From: Gordionus sp. m RMFG-2023
Taxonomy: Eukaryota > Nematomorpha > Gordioida > Chordodea > Parachordodidae
Assembly: GCF_954871325.1 (NCBI RefSeq)
Contig: NC_088778.1
Coordinates: 2,699,743 to 2,763,742 of the forward strand
Direction of reading: 5' to 3'
Length of the DNA stretch: 64,000 nucleotides
The position numbers and the translations under genes were made by a program. This document shows, piece by piece, positions 13,390 to 25,173 of this stretch. Below the pieces are notes generated by a model. It did not search any database. It worked only from the letters and a program-made list of their open reading frames with translations, and was not told the origin of the DNA. Within the stretch, counting starts at the first letter, position 1. Each line of letters opens with the position of its first letter.

Positions 13390-14900
13390 GATTAATAAAA
13401 TTATTACCTATATATATTGTCAAAATTCCGTTTACTTCCTCTATATTTTGCATATTTAATAGATAATAATATTAATAAATCTATGTAATATAATGCTTGT
13501 GACTACATTAGAAATTGTAATAACAAAAATTTATCACCATAAAGATTTTTATTTATAAAAAAATTGTTAAATTATATATATAATATACGTAGAATTCTTA
13601 TTCCTGATGCTATTTTTTAAACAATTTTACAAAGATATATAATTAATATTTATATAAAAAATTATTCAAATAATGAATATTTAATTATAAATCTACTTCG
13701 TCCATAAAGATATCTTGATATATCTTGTGAATTAATATTTAAAAAAAATAAATTATTAAATCAATATTAATCAAAAAATTTATATAAAAAAATTACAGTT
13801 AAAACACTTATTTAAAAGTTAGGGAATATATCTGATGAAAGTTGGTAGAGATAAATCTAAGCTTTTATATTTAATCACATTCAATACCTTTAGGTCTATT
13901 TCTTTGTTCTATATTAATATTTTTGATATAAAATACATTTCCTGAAATGAATTTACCTATGTTAAGAGTAAGGATATTATTTCCCATATCTAAAATATTC
14001 AATTAAAATTATAAACTATATTTTATAAATTTACTTAATCCCATTTTGAAACTTTGAACATCTTAAGATGTTATTTTATATAGTGAATATTAAGTTAAAT
14101 TATATGTTTAAAAATAAGATACTTGTAATAAAATGATCCATAAGTAGTAACTCTACAAAAAATATTAATATTTTTTATAATTCCTTTAATTAATATTTTA
14201 ACTATTTTTCTCTTCCTCTTCTAATTGGACTATATATCAATATAAAATTATGATAAATATTAATTGACAAGGTATACAGAAATATGATAATATTAAATCT
14301 TTAATATAAGTGTTAAAATTGAGTTCATATCCACATTATTATTTGAAAATTATTTTATATAGGTTATAATTTTATTTTATCTTCTTATAATAATTTCAAT
14401 TTTCATTATAATAAATTACATTTTTTCTCAAAAAAAAGAATTACATATATCTTTTTTTAAACAATACAAATTGATATATCAAAAAAACAATGTTAAGTGA
14501 ATAAACAAATGTCACATTAAAATGATATATATATAAAAAAAAGTTAATATAAAATTTTGACCCAAAATCTCTATTATTTAACAATGATGTTAATATAAAA
14601 ACCGAAAGGTATAATCACTATTATTTAATAATTAGTTAATTTTATAAAAGAGTTAGGGATTTTACGATTTATAACAGAAAAAATGATAACCTTTTCTAAT
14701 GCTTACAATATCATCAACTACAGCTAAATAAATATATCAATAAGAAAATTCAAAATTTATTTAATTTTTTTTAATTAAATAAACTTGCATATTCACATGT
14801 GGAAGTATCTTAAATAATAATTAAATAAATATTTTTTTAATCAATTCAATATAAGGAAAAGGTCACTTACCTTTTGGACAAATTATCAATGATACTAACA
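13390..14900 (+). repeat. Dispersed repeat R-A, diverged copy
   Basis: Diverged R-A copy, closest to 53.84-55.08 kb. Shared boxes are ATTACCTATATATATTGTCA (13403), CCTTTAGGTCTATTTC then GTTCTATATTAATATTT (13886-13923), AAGAGTAAGGATATTATTTC (13965), TTTACTTAATCCCATTTT (14029) and a TAGTGAATATTAAG box (14080). No coding potential and no terminal repeats seen. Confidence 0.55.
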
Positions 14901-14999
14901 TGTTATATTATTAATAAATATACCAATATTATTTTTTTTGATATATTTTTAAATAAATATTAATGCGAATATCAAGAATATATTTAATTTCTACAAAAG

Positions 15000-15113
15000 A
15001 CCTTTATTCCTTCTATAGACAAAATCTTCAGGCTTGCTTAATATTATTCTAGATAAAATATTGAGTTAGCCGTTTTTAAAAATCAGCAACGAGCCCTTTA
15101 ACAACATTATCCA
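15000..15113 (+). mobile_element. hAT-type MITE, right-half remnant
   Basis: Contains AAATATTGAGTTAGCCGTTT and then a degraded GAGCCCTTTAACAACA end, matching the right terminus of the MITE at 22555-22780. Only about half the element is recognisable. Confidence 0.65.
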
Positions 15114-15219
15114 AAAGCATCTCATTTCCAAAACCTTAAGAAAACAATTTTTTTTAGATGAATCCATCAAAACCCAACTTCGTTCTTTATTATATTTTTA
15201 AAAGAAATACTCTATTTGT

Positions 15220-15545
15220 TTCAGAATTTTGTTAAGGGGAACGGGGCGGGAGTGGGGAAAGCACTATTAGGTGTTCCACCCCTCAAAAATTTTATTGTGT
15301 ATATTTTTGTTATAATATTATAAAAATAATTTTATTTTTCACCTTTTTTTATAAAAATGCATATATTTTCATAAATTTTAAATGTTATTTTGAAAAATTA
15401 TTAACTTATTTCTTTCAAATTTATAGGGAAGAAGTGGATATGGGTGTTTTAAAGTGGGTTTGGGTGGTTATATTTTAAATTATATCCAGAACAAAAAATT
15501 TCCGATAGAGAGGGAGTCCCCTCGCTTGTTACGCTTTGTCCTAAA
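15220..15545. other. Unassigned segment with G-rich ends
   Basis: A G-rich patch at 15236-15257 (GGGGAACGGGGCGGGAGTGG) and a second less AT-rich patch at 15508-15540 bound about 300 bp of ordinary AT-rich sequence. The patches are not inverted copies of each other, and no reading frame was recognised. Confidence 0.3.
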
Positions 15546-15825
15546 TGTATCAAAAAATTTAAAATTTTGAAATAACTTCATTAAAAGTAAATATGCTATC
15601 CACGGCAATCTCTTTTTCCTTCATACCACTCTTGATACCATTTTTAAGTTTGCGGATTTATTTTCCCTTTCAATAAAGTATTTTCCTTCTTAAAAATTTC
15701 TTTAATATTCCTCAGATCCCATACGTTAAAAAACGTAGGTTAATATTAAATCCTTTCCCATTTGGTATTTATAAGAATGCGATCTGTTCTTTTTTAAAAT
15801 TATTATAAATGTTTGTAATATATTA

Positions 15826-15900
15826 CCGAGATGGCCTAATTGGTTATGATGTATGCTTGGAAACAGAATACTCAGGTTTAATCCTGGTAAGGTGCATAAA
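15826..15900 (+). promoter_or_regulatory. tRNA-like pol III promoter (A and B boxes)
   Basis: TGGCCTAATTGG at 15832-15843 matches the A-box consensus TRGCNNAGYNGG at all but one position. GGTTTAATCCTG at 15875-15886 resembles the B box GGTTCGANTCC with few differences, about 31 bp downstream, as in tRNA genes. I did not find a well-paired cloverleaf, so this reads as a tRNA-derived SINE or LINE head, not a working tRNA. It lies directly upstream of LINE leader sequence. Confidence 0.5.
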
Positions 15901-16041
15901 ATTTCCAGGTTTTTCTTCAATGACTGGTATGTAAAGATATAAGGTAAGATAAATTTCGGAGCTTGATGACATCCCGGTCATCGACAGGCCTGGACAACCG
16001 GGTGATAGATACTTGTCCAATAAATTAAATGGAGGAAACAA

Positions 16042-16770
16042 ACCTAAATATGAATATGAAAGCGGGTGTTCTCTCCAAGCGACGCGCAGGGTGTAAACCC
16101 CCATCCTGTGAAAAATAAAATAAAGGTCAAGGCAAAGAAGACAAGATTAGCAAGTTTGAATATTGGCACACTTAAAGGTAAGACGAGAGAATTGTCATCA
16201 ATGTTGAACCAGAGAAAAGTTGATATAGAGTACATACAAGAGACGAAATGGAAAGGTCAGATGACTTTAATGATTGAATATGGGTATAAATTGTAATATA
16301 ATAGAATTCCTAGCAATAGAAACAGTGATGGTATTATCCTCAGTCAAGATCTAACCTCCTTAGTGGTGGAAGTTAGTAGGATCTCTCATAGACTAATGAA
16401 GATAAAACTTTGCATTGTTCAATCAATACTAAACATCCTTTTAGTATATGCTCCTCAAAAGGGTTGCAAAGAAGAGGAGAAAGATGATTTTAGAACTATT
16501 CTTGATGAAGCTGAATCTCTAAAGATCACCTATTCATAATAGGCGGTGACTTAAATTTACATGTGGGAAAAGCAAGAGATAGCTACAAAAGGCATCATGG
16601 TCTTTGGATATGGAGAAAGAAATGATGAAGGGCATGCACCGAAATTTGCGCAAGCCTTTGACTTTGCCTTAACCAAAACCTATTATTCGAAAAAAGACGT
16701 CATTTAATATACGGTGGTACAAGGAAAACACAGATAGATTACATGCTAATCTCTCATAGAATATTAAAAG
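16042..16770 (+). pseudogene. RTE LINE endonuclease domain (AP-endonuclease-like)
   Basis: The endonuclease nicks target DNA for target-primed reverse transcription. The first frame (16066-16296) gives KKTRLASLNIGTLKGKTRE...MLNQRKVDIEYIQETKW, the N-terminal part of the exonuclease-endonuclease-phosphatase fold as found in RTE elements and in proteins annotated as craniofacial-development-2-like. Further pieces follow with at least two frame changes: NSDGIILSQDL, ILLVYAPQKGCKEEEKDDF, a GGDLNLHVGK catalytic block near 16542-16568, and QIDYMLISHRILKD near 16735. The four classic landmarks (N-terminal LNIGT, QETK, GDLN, IDY) are therefore all visible. An in-frame stop after GYKL and the frame changes make the gene non-functional. 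Confidence 0.85.
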
Positions 16771-16985
16771 ATGCCTATGAACTACATAGGAAATAAGGTT
16801 GAGAGTTCGGAAGTGATAGGCAAATGTAAAAAAGGAAGGCCAAAACTTCAATAGGGCCATAAATTTAGAGCCAATATAAAGAAGTATAAATTAGATAAGA
16901 GAGATAGTATGAATAACATAAAGTGGAGAGAGATATTGAAGGAGCTTACCACCAGAAAAGATGAAAGCTAAAAGAGAATAAAATA
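16770..16985 (+). pseudogene. 3' end of RTE LINE reverse-transcriptase frame
   Basis: Encodes the C-terminal stretch PMNYIGNKVE...KGRPKLQ.GHK.RANIKKYK...WREILKELTTRK, which follows the reverse-transcriptase thumb in RTE elements. One in-frame stop (TAG after PKLQ) distinguishes it from the open copy at 38059-38258. The 3' flank here is an A-rich AAAGAGAATAAAATA, not a pure A run. Confidence 0.85.
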
Positions 16986-17039
16986 TGTTTGGAATATCTC
17001 GGACTTAAGCTTCTTTACATATCAAAAATGGTTGATTAT

Positions 17040-17750
17040 ATATTAGATCTCCTCCAGATCGTTCTTTAATTGCCAACATATTATGTTATATACAAAAAAA
17101 TATAGTAAATTCCCATTTTATAAAATCTGGTTCTCCTTAGTTGTTGCTAATATCGATTAGAATTCCTGAATAATAACGGATCTTCTCATCGCTGCTTTTG
17201 GTCATAAGTTTAAAGCTATTGCAACTGATCCAAACTTACCACTAAACTAAAATTAGCTACTTACGCCATTGGTATTTGTTTAAACTGATTAATAATCTAA
17301 CTTCAAACTTTGTCTTATGCAATTCTTTGAGTGTAAAGGAAGGCATAGCATTTATTGTCATTCTTATAAATTCGAATGGTTAGACATAATTTATAATTTG
17401 ATCTTAGAGGTTTGAGATCAGCTCAAATACCTAGATGATATTTCTCAAATTCCTTAAAGGATAAATCAATTTCTTGTTTGGAATTACTCGTTCATTGGCT
17501 CCCTCCAATCAAACTCCATTCTTGATAAAAAGAGACAATTAAAAATTAAATATTCAAAAATTTTAACAGAAATTCTAATTTCCACAATCTGGAAATCGCG
17601 ATTCTTCTTTAAAGAAATTGGTTATCATATTATTCGTAAGGCTTTCTTGAGGTAAAGATTAGTTTTGCTAATTACATTAATTTCATGGATTTGATTATCA
17701 TTAATAATTTGTAGCTATTTTTAATAATAGCCCATAGGATCATAGGTATG
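17040..17750 (+). other. Possible heavily decayed coding remnant
   Basis: Composition is more codon-like than the surroundings. Short plus-strand frames read AAFGHKFKAIATDPNLPLN (17191-17247) and LVWNYSFIGSLQSNSILDKK (17476-17536), then LISTIWKSRFFFKEI (about 17576-17620). The first is vaguely like a LINE RNase H and the last like the W-x-R tail of some LINE proteins. I cannot assign a family, and stops and frame changes are frequent. Confidence 0.2.
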
Positions 17751-18016
17751 AAGATATTATAATGTTTTATCTTATTATTAATTATATTATCAACATGCAG
17801 CATATATTATGGCTATCGTCGAAAATGTTTTATATTTAAATCATAATAACCTTTCTAATATTGAGTATAATTTATTTTTGACTAAATTTTTGAAAATTTT
17901 TTATTAATTCAATCTATTTTGAGTGGTAATTAATAATAAGTCTTTTAATTTATTATGTTTATATTTGATTATTATAAAGAATTTTTTTAAATAAATTTTT
18001 AATTTGAAACTATTGT

Positions 18017-18190
18017 ATTAGTGGTGTTAAATCCAAAAAAGGATTATGTAAGCCTAAATATTTTGGTCATAGATACTATAAAGATTTGAACATTTATTAG
18101 CGATATCTCGAGATTGAGGTAATATTTTTCTGTCCAAAATAATGAGTTAACCTTGTTTAAAAATCGCTCAAATTGAGCCATTTAACACAA
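18017..18190 (+). mobile_element. hAT-type MITE, degraded copy
   Basis: Begins TAGTGGTGTTAAATCC and ends AATTGAGCCATTTAACAC, matching both ends of the intact MITE at 22555-22780. Internal landmarks CGATATCTCGAGATTGAGG and AATATTTTTCTGTCCAAAAT agree as well. The target-site duplication is not recognisable. Confidence 0.7.
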
Positions 18191-21100
18191 ATCATCAATA
18201 AAATCAGAATCATCGATTTGTAGTTTCCACCATTTCGACATTAGGAAATAAATCGATATGTAAAAGAAAATTCAATTTATAGTTTATATGATATTTAATA
18301 TTATAATTTAATATTTTATTTAATTGTAATTGTAATCCGAAAATAAAACTTTTATTATTACGAAATGTTATATTAGTTAAGTAGTTTAGATTATAATCAA
18401 AAAATATAAAACAACAATTTTTTTATTTAAAAAATTATTTATTTAATATCCTATCTATAAAAAGTCGTCTGATTTTTTATATCACGTGTAGAACCGTGAT
18501 TTCTTTGTCCCAAAAAAGTATAAAAGGGATAATATTTTATATATAGATTGACATTTGGGGATATATATTTTGTGGGCAATAAAATCTGGAGTTAATAATT
18601 TATTAATTTTAGTTTTAGAGTTGTGTTGTTAAATTGTGTGAGTTACAAGGCGTTGTACTGGAAATGTTTTATAGTGTATAATTTTCACACTATATATAAA
18701 TTTCTTTTATTTTTATATATTTAATTATCCTTTTTCTTTCTTGCAATTGATTAACTAATTACAAAAAGTAAATGTACTTTATAATATAAATACTTAAGTA
18801 ATCAATTACTTGCCAATCCAGCTTTTAGCCTCATACATATAAAAAAACTAACCGAAATAAAATGCCAAATATTTTTATTTTTATTACTTATTGTAATTTC
18901 TCAAAACTTCCCTGTCGATTTAAAATGTCTTATTACTAATTTTCAAACTCGAGTATTGTTTTGCAAGTTTTAAAATATTTTATATCCCTAAAGTTTAAAT
19001 TGTTTTCAAGTTTCTAAAATATATTTTATTTGAGCAACCTAGTACATTAATATCAATGTGACATCAAAATATATATAGGAACGATTTCTAATTCTACTCA
19101 TATATAAGAATTTTTACCTTCATCAATTGTGATACCTTAATTTATTATATAATTAGTATTATTCATTCATTTAACCTTTAGATCATCATAAATAATGCCT
19201 CAAACATTACTATAATTATCATTCTGAGATGTTGACACATTCCCATGAGCGATGTAATTATGATATTATATTATACTCATAAGTTAACGAAAAATTTAAA
19301 TTCAATTGAAGGACACTACCTTTTAAAATAATATTTATAATCATGTTAATACTTATTTAAATATAAATATATAGTCATCATTTTTCAAAACAAGTTTCAG
19401 ATTTGAGACAAAAATAACCATATTTTTTTCTTATTACCAGAATATTATAATTTATTTTCAACAACCATTTTTATAGAATCAAAATAAAATTTAATAAAGA
19501 CAATCAAGCATTAATGTAATTCTTTCGAAATATAAATTAACTGTATTGAATTTTGTAAAAAATGGTAATAAGCATAACAGAGGCCCCTTCAATGAGGACA
19601 TGTCCTCCTTTGAGATGCTAATAAAAATATGTTCAGTGTCAATTTATTTCTTTTAATTTGTCCCCTTTATTTAAAATAACAAATGGTATGTTTTCACTTA
19701 AATAAATGATATATTTAAACGAAATATTAAAAATAGACATATAATCTTTATATGCAATGAATAATAATATTTTAAATGTATATAGATCTTTCATTGAATA
19801 TTTAAATCTTTGGTCAGAACCTCTAGAAGAATTTGAATGTTAAATACGAAATGCTTTAAAGTGGTCCGATATAAAAAAGTAGATCTTTTGTTTAAAAAAG
19901 TTAATTCAAATAATTTATAGTTGTTCGACCAATTTTGCATTCTTAAATAATTTATTACAAATAAAATAAGTAATAATCAATTTCCATAACTTCCTCATCA
20001 TTAAAAATGGGCCAAATATTTCTGATATTCAAATCCATTAACTATATGTTGAACTGATGATTAGCACGTTTTGCTGACAATGCTAACATAAAAAGAATTT
20101 TTATTTTAATCGAAGGTAAATGAAAAAATGAGAGGAATAAATGATCCACTAATTTTAACAATCAATTAATTTTTTTAAATTTATTTATGCCATATTTAAC
20201 ATATAAGAATATGAACTATTTTCTTCTAAACAGGATCTGACAACCGTAGATGGCAGGGACTTGGTGCATGTTATGATATGAGATTGATGTTAGAAGTAAA
20301 ATCTATTTTCTAGTTGATTTAAAATTATTTCGTGATCACTCTACAGCTACCTGATGAAAAAATGTGTATAGAAAAATATAGATTCATTTTTCCCCTGCAT
20401 CAAAAAGTATTGTCCACATTGAAAAATAAATAAATTATGAAATAAATTAATTTGATTTATAAAAAAAAAATAATATTAGTTAAAAAATAATTACTAATTT
20501 TTAAAAATAATTTGCATTTTATAATAAACATTCTCACCCAACATTTATTTAAATATTTTTGCAAAGTTTTAAAAATCATTAAAGTATTTTGATAATTTAA
20601 CAATAATAACTAGTTTTTTGTTTTCGTTTTCTCTATATTTTTCAAAAGGTTTTAAAAAATTTTCCATTGCTTTGTTGATTGATTTTTTCGTGTTTTTTTT
20701 TTAAATTTTGTTTTTAGTTATCTTTATAAATAGTTTAAAACTAAAGAATGATATTTGTTTATTGAACAAAATATCGATAAGATATATAATCATCATATAT
20801 TTATTTTATCAACAATCTTTAATAAAATAAGATAAAAAAAATTTATTCCTTCATATATCTCAAACCCCCCCCCCTTCTTCCATCTTCCAATGTTTTTAAA
20901 AATAAGGATTGTGTTAGTTGGATCTTATATCAATTAGACAAATTTTTCAGAAATAAAAATTTAAGAAAAAAAAAATGGAAACCAATTATCTTTTTAAAAA
21001 AATTATTAATAATACATTTAATGCTTTATAACAGAAAGCTTATCACTAGACTCCATTAAATTTTTCTAGGGTGTAAATTACACTTATTTTCTTATTTAAA

Positions 21101-21485
21101 CAAATTAAACTAACAATAATATAATTGTTTATTTCCTAGGAACAAAAATGGAGAATAAGGCCTGATATAAATCTGATTTGACCAGAATTTGAATTGGGCG
21201 GATAGAAATTTTTTCAGAGATTGGATTTAGACCTTGCTTTTAAAATGTGTAATTTGGACCGGATCTGATTGAAACATGAAATATTTTATTTTATATATGT
21301 TATTTTAATTACCATTTTAAAAAAAAAAATATAAAATAATTTTTCATATTCGTGCTTTTCAGCATATCAATAAATAAAAATATTTGGAATGGCCTATTAT
21401 TTTTTCTATTAGTTTGTTCTTAGAGGTTTGGACCTGAAGGGCCAAAGCTGAAGTGTCTTAAATCTTTGATATAACTATTTATACA
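18191..21485. other. AT-rich spacer, nothing recognised
   Basis: No reading frame with protein similarity and no structured repeat was seen. Minor items are a C10 run at 20865-20874, a short palindrome GAGGACATGTCCTC near 19594, and a less AT-rich patch at 21160-21270 (TTTGGACCGGATCTGATTG) like one at about 1340-1480. Confidence 0.6.
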
Positions 21486-21489
21486 ATAT

Positions 21490-22150
21490 ATTTACCATTA
21501 TGGTAAATATGACATGGTGTAGCGTCTAAAATGTTTTTTTTATATCATATTAATTCGTAAATTTATATATTTTTATACTTTTTAAGGAATTAATTTGGAT
21601 TGGATGAGAGACTAAAATATTAATAAATTAAGTATTTTATTCATATTATGAACATAAAATTACCTGGTCCTCTAAATATTTTGTCTCGTCCTAAAAATAA
21701 AAGTATTATTACATTTACAACACTCCGATTTAAATTATAAACTATAATTAATCTAAAAACAAGTGATTGATTAACCAAATAATATTTTATTTTATAAAAA
21801 TAATGTTAAATTAGTAAATAATCATAATAATCTAAATTAAATCAATATTATTTATAATAATCAAGTTGTGATTACCTAAGGATATTATAAGGATACCGTT
21901 TACTTCATCTAAATATGAATTAAAATATATTATATAATATATAAAAAAAATATTTTTACAGATCAAATCGTAATAGTTAATAATATTAGAAAAATATTTT
22001 AAATAAAGCATACACTTAAATAAGGAGAAATTTAAATTAATTCATTATAATATAAAAATATAATATTACCTATTAATTTTTGAGTTGTAGCTTTATTAAT
22101 ACAAATTTGAAAGATCCAAAATTAACAATTTTATAAAGATATTATCAGAG
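21490..22150 (+). repeat. Dispersed repeat R-A, partial copy
   Basis: Matches 1540-2110 in order and strand: GTAGCGTCTAAAATG (21516), GAGACTAAAATATTAATAAA (21608), GATTACCTAAGGATATTATA (21871), and the GTAGCTTTATTAATAC box (22088) followed by TTTGAAAGATCC. The downstream half of R-A is absent here. Confidence 0.6.
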
Positions 22151-22546
22151 TTGGGTCCCACAAATACTCGTATCTAAGACACAAGATCCTTTTGTTTGAC
22201 ATTTTTATTAAGATATTAATATCTATATCTAATATACTATATTCTGAAAAGAATCTTATATCTTTTCATCTTTCATCTTCATTACAGATTCTTTTTTATA
22301 TTAATGTTTAAAATTTTCACAGTATATATATATCTTATTTTTTCGGTGTTTTAATTTCCTTAATATATTTAATTTGTAAGATGATTAACACTCTTGGTAT
22401 TTCTGAATTAAATCTCAATTTTATTGATAAATTTTTTTTAAGCTGGATAATGAAAAAAATACGTATAAAATATATTATTAAAAGAAGTCTTAGATGTAGT
22501 ATCAGAGTATATAATAAAGCTCAAACTATAAAATCAATTGATTTAA

Positions 22547-22788
22547 CATCTAATTAGTGTTGTTAAACGGCTCGTTTTGAGCCGAATTTTAAAAACGGCT
22601 AACTCAATATTCCATCCAGAATACTATCAGACGCAAGCTAGAAGATTTTGTTTGCAGAAGAAACAAAGGTTTTGGACATCCATTAGAGAAATCTCGAGGC
22701 TTAGGTAATATTTTTCTGTCTAAAATATTGAGTTAGCCGTTTTTAAAAAACGGCTCAAAACGAGCCGTTTAACAACACTACATCTAAT
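22547..22788 (+). mobile_element. hAT-type MITE with perfect 8-bp target duplication
   Basis: A 226-bp non-coding element (22555-22780) starting TAGTGTTGTTAAACGGCTCG and ending in the inverted copy. Terminal inverted repeats extend about 55 bp with one or two differences. CATCTAAT flanks both sides exactly (22547-22554 and 22781-22788). An 8-bp duplication and a TAGNG-type end are the signature of the hAT superfamily. It carries no gene and would depend on a hAT transposase supplied elsewhere. Decayed relatives lie at about 10.2, 15.0, 18.0, 31.3 and 56.4 kb; this is the best preserved. Confidence 0.9.
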
Positions 22789-23219
22789 AAAGTAAATGAT
22801 ATATATTTATCTTTCAGTGAAACAAATTGCTTAGTTATACAAATAGCATTAAACTGAAGGTTTTAAATTATATTTAAGAGGGCGAAATACATTATAAATG
22901 CTTACTTATTATCTTTTCATTAAGGTGATGTTTTTAAAATAATGCTGCAGTACCTATCAGCACCAAGGTTATTTATTGTTACAATGTAAGTACGCCGAAT
23001 TGAAAATTTTGAGTATCTTATAAAATAACAAATCTATTTTAAAAAAATTTTCCCAAATTAAGGTTTCAACTCCCATTAAAATACTAGTCTCCCTTCCTTA
23101 TATATGCTAAGAAATCGATAATACTACTTTTATAATACCTCATTATAATATTTAACTCATCATAAAATAATTTATTAATTATTGGAAATATTGAATCTTA
23201 TTAACGAACAACGTCTACA

Positions 23220-23770
23220 TATCAAGTGGGGTAGGAACAGTTATCCAATTTTTTTGAGGGGGGTAGACCTTTAAGGGGGTAGACTAGAATTATCATATAT
23301 TTATTGGGAACTATCTATTAATTTTTTTTAAATCAAATAGGGCTAAATGTATTGCTGTAAAATTAAATACTTTTATTACAGACTATTATAGTAAAATGAT
23401 ATTGTTTAACGACCAAATCTATATATTGCACACAATCATAAACATTATTTTCCAAATAAAAGTATGGATCACTTTCTGTATTTAAAATAGTTAGTGAATC
23501 TAATAATATATCGGTCCAAACAATATTCTAATAATGCATTCATTGTAAATGTGCGGGTTTTCATGTTCAGAATATTCTGATAGTTGGTAATAGAGCAATA
23601 ATAATTAAAATTAATCTTTTTAAAATTATTGACGGGTTATAATTAAAAAGATTTAATTAATAATGTGGAAATATCGCTGCTAAAGGCGGCAAATTTTTTT
23701 TAGGGGGATAAGTATAGGTTGATGGGGGATTTATCAATATGATGTCATGTAGACGCTGCATGCTAATGTT
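23220..23770. other. Unassigned segment with G-rich patches
   Basis: G-rich patches at 23251-23281 and 23699-23729 (GGGGGATAAGTATAGG) bound AT-rich sequence. They are not inverted copies, and no reading frame was recognised. An unrelated short element is possible but unsupported. Confidence 0.2.
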
Positions 23771-24029
23771 ATGTTTTTCACAAATAAAAAAACTCTATTT
23801 TATAAACTATTCTAATTTAATTGAGCAGAAACAATTATCTTTTTCTTTTTGATATTTTGAAAAGATACTGATATCTGTATCTAACATTCATTTTTTTATA
23901 AAGAATCTGTATCTTAATCTATATTCTTTTTTCCGGGTGCCAACTCTTGATATTATTAGATGAATGTTTTCGCCTTGTACATACCGAATTTGTCTTATAA
24001 TATAGTAAGTAAATTAAAAAATATTATAT

Positions 24030-24382
24030 TTAATTTAGTAATGGATTATACTATATTTGAATATAAGAGAATCTTAAATTAATTCATTTATATAGATATA
24101 ATATTACCTATAAATTTTTGAGACGTAGCTTTATTAATACAAATTTGAAAGATCCACAATTAACAATTTTTTAAAGATATCTCTTTGCCTTATTCAAATT
24201 ATTTGTCTAAGGTGCTTCGTAAAAAATATTTTACTTGAATTAATAACAGATTCTGTTTTTTATTTTAAAATAAGAGTAATTTATTAATTCATTTATAAAT
24301 AATATTACCTATAAATTTTTGAGACGCAGTTTCTTTATTTACAAATTTGAAAGATCTTTATTAAATTAAATTCATTTATATA
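24030..24382 (+). repeat. R-A monomer array, left part
   Basis: About one and a half copies of a roughly 220-bp monomer from R-A: TTCATTTATATAGATATAAT, then TTTTTGAGACGTAGC, TTTATTAATACAAATTTG and AAAGATCCACAATTAAC. The array is cut at TATATA (24377-24382) by the transposon at 24383-26643 and resumes on its far side. Confidence 0.55.
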
Positions 24383-25015
24383 TGGTGAATTCCATATCAA
24401 ATCAGGTTTCAACCCAACCCCCTTCAATTTTTCTTAAATTTTGTAAACTGGTAGTATATACTATAACTAAGAAAAAAATGAAATTTTACCTTCCAACACC
24501 GTTTACCCGCTAAGATAGGCCGTTTAAAGCGCGGAAAAATGGTACATTTTTGACAAAATGCACGTCATTTATTTTCAAATATCTCAAGAAATAATTAAGT
24601 TAGAAATAATTTAAATTTTATTTTGTAGCTTAATAAAAGTTCTTTAAAATGACATAAAAATAAATATGATGGACATTTTATTAATATCGAAAACCGGATG
24701 TGTAAAACCGGAAATGGCCATATAAAAAAAAGTATTTTTTTCAAATTTTTTTCTGAAGATAGATATCACACTGCTTTATATTTTTACAAAATCCTAGACT
24801 GGGATCATATGGCTAAAATTGAACAAATTTAACATTAATATCATCATATTTTAATTTAATGAATAGTTATAAAATAATGTTAATTTAAAAATTATGAAAT
24901 GGTAGGCCCTTACTTTTTTTTATCTTTATCGAAATTTTTTAGAAGTGGCTTGAATAATGAGCTTTGTTTAACACTTTAGTTAAATTTTGTCTCAAAGTTA
25001 CTTGACAAAATAATT
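24383..25015 (+). repeat. Long terminal inverted repeat, left arm
   Basis: Inverted counterpart of about 26020-26643. The arms differ by scattered substitutions and small indels, so the element is not recent. Confidence 0.85.
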
Positions 25016-25173
25016 CTAAACATATTTATAACTTTTTTGCCTCAAATTGCATTACATATAATACAAAAATTTATAATTAAAATATATTATAATCATCCAA
25101 GGAATTTTAATAAATTATGATTTTGTTTTCGTCTAGGGGAATAAAAGCTTGGAACTTTGTGTTTCAGAAATTC

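Larger units (their letters stand above)
15826..16985 (+). mobile_element. RTE-type LINE, internally deleted, with tRNA-like head
   Basis: A LINE remnant made of three parts: a tRNA-like promoter head (15826-15900), a leader plus the apurinic-type endonuclease region (about 16040-16765), and the 3' end of the RT frame (about 16770-16972). The 3' part is roughly nine-tenths identical to 38059-38258 of the RTE copy at 37.2-38.3 kb. The whole reverse-transcriptase core is missing: the endonuclease motif IDYMLISHRILKD runs straight into PMNYIGNKVE. This is a clean internal deletion of about 1.5-2 kb in a normal RTE frame. It can be read as a broken LINE or as a non-autonomous derivative that kept promoter and tail. 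Confidence 0.85.

Noticed and set aside
15236-15540. G-rich patches as terminal inverted repeats of a small element
   Set aside because: The two patches are not complementary to each other.
15826-15900. Functional tRNA gene
   Set aside because: A and B boxes are present, but the stems do not pair as a cloverleaf by inspection and LINE sequence follows directly.
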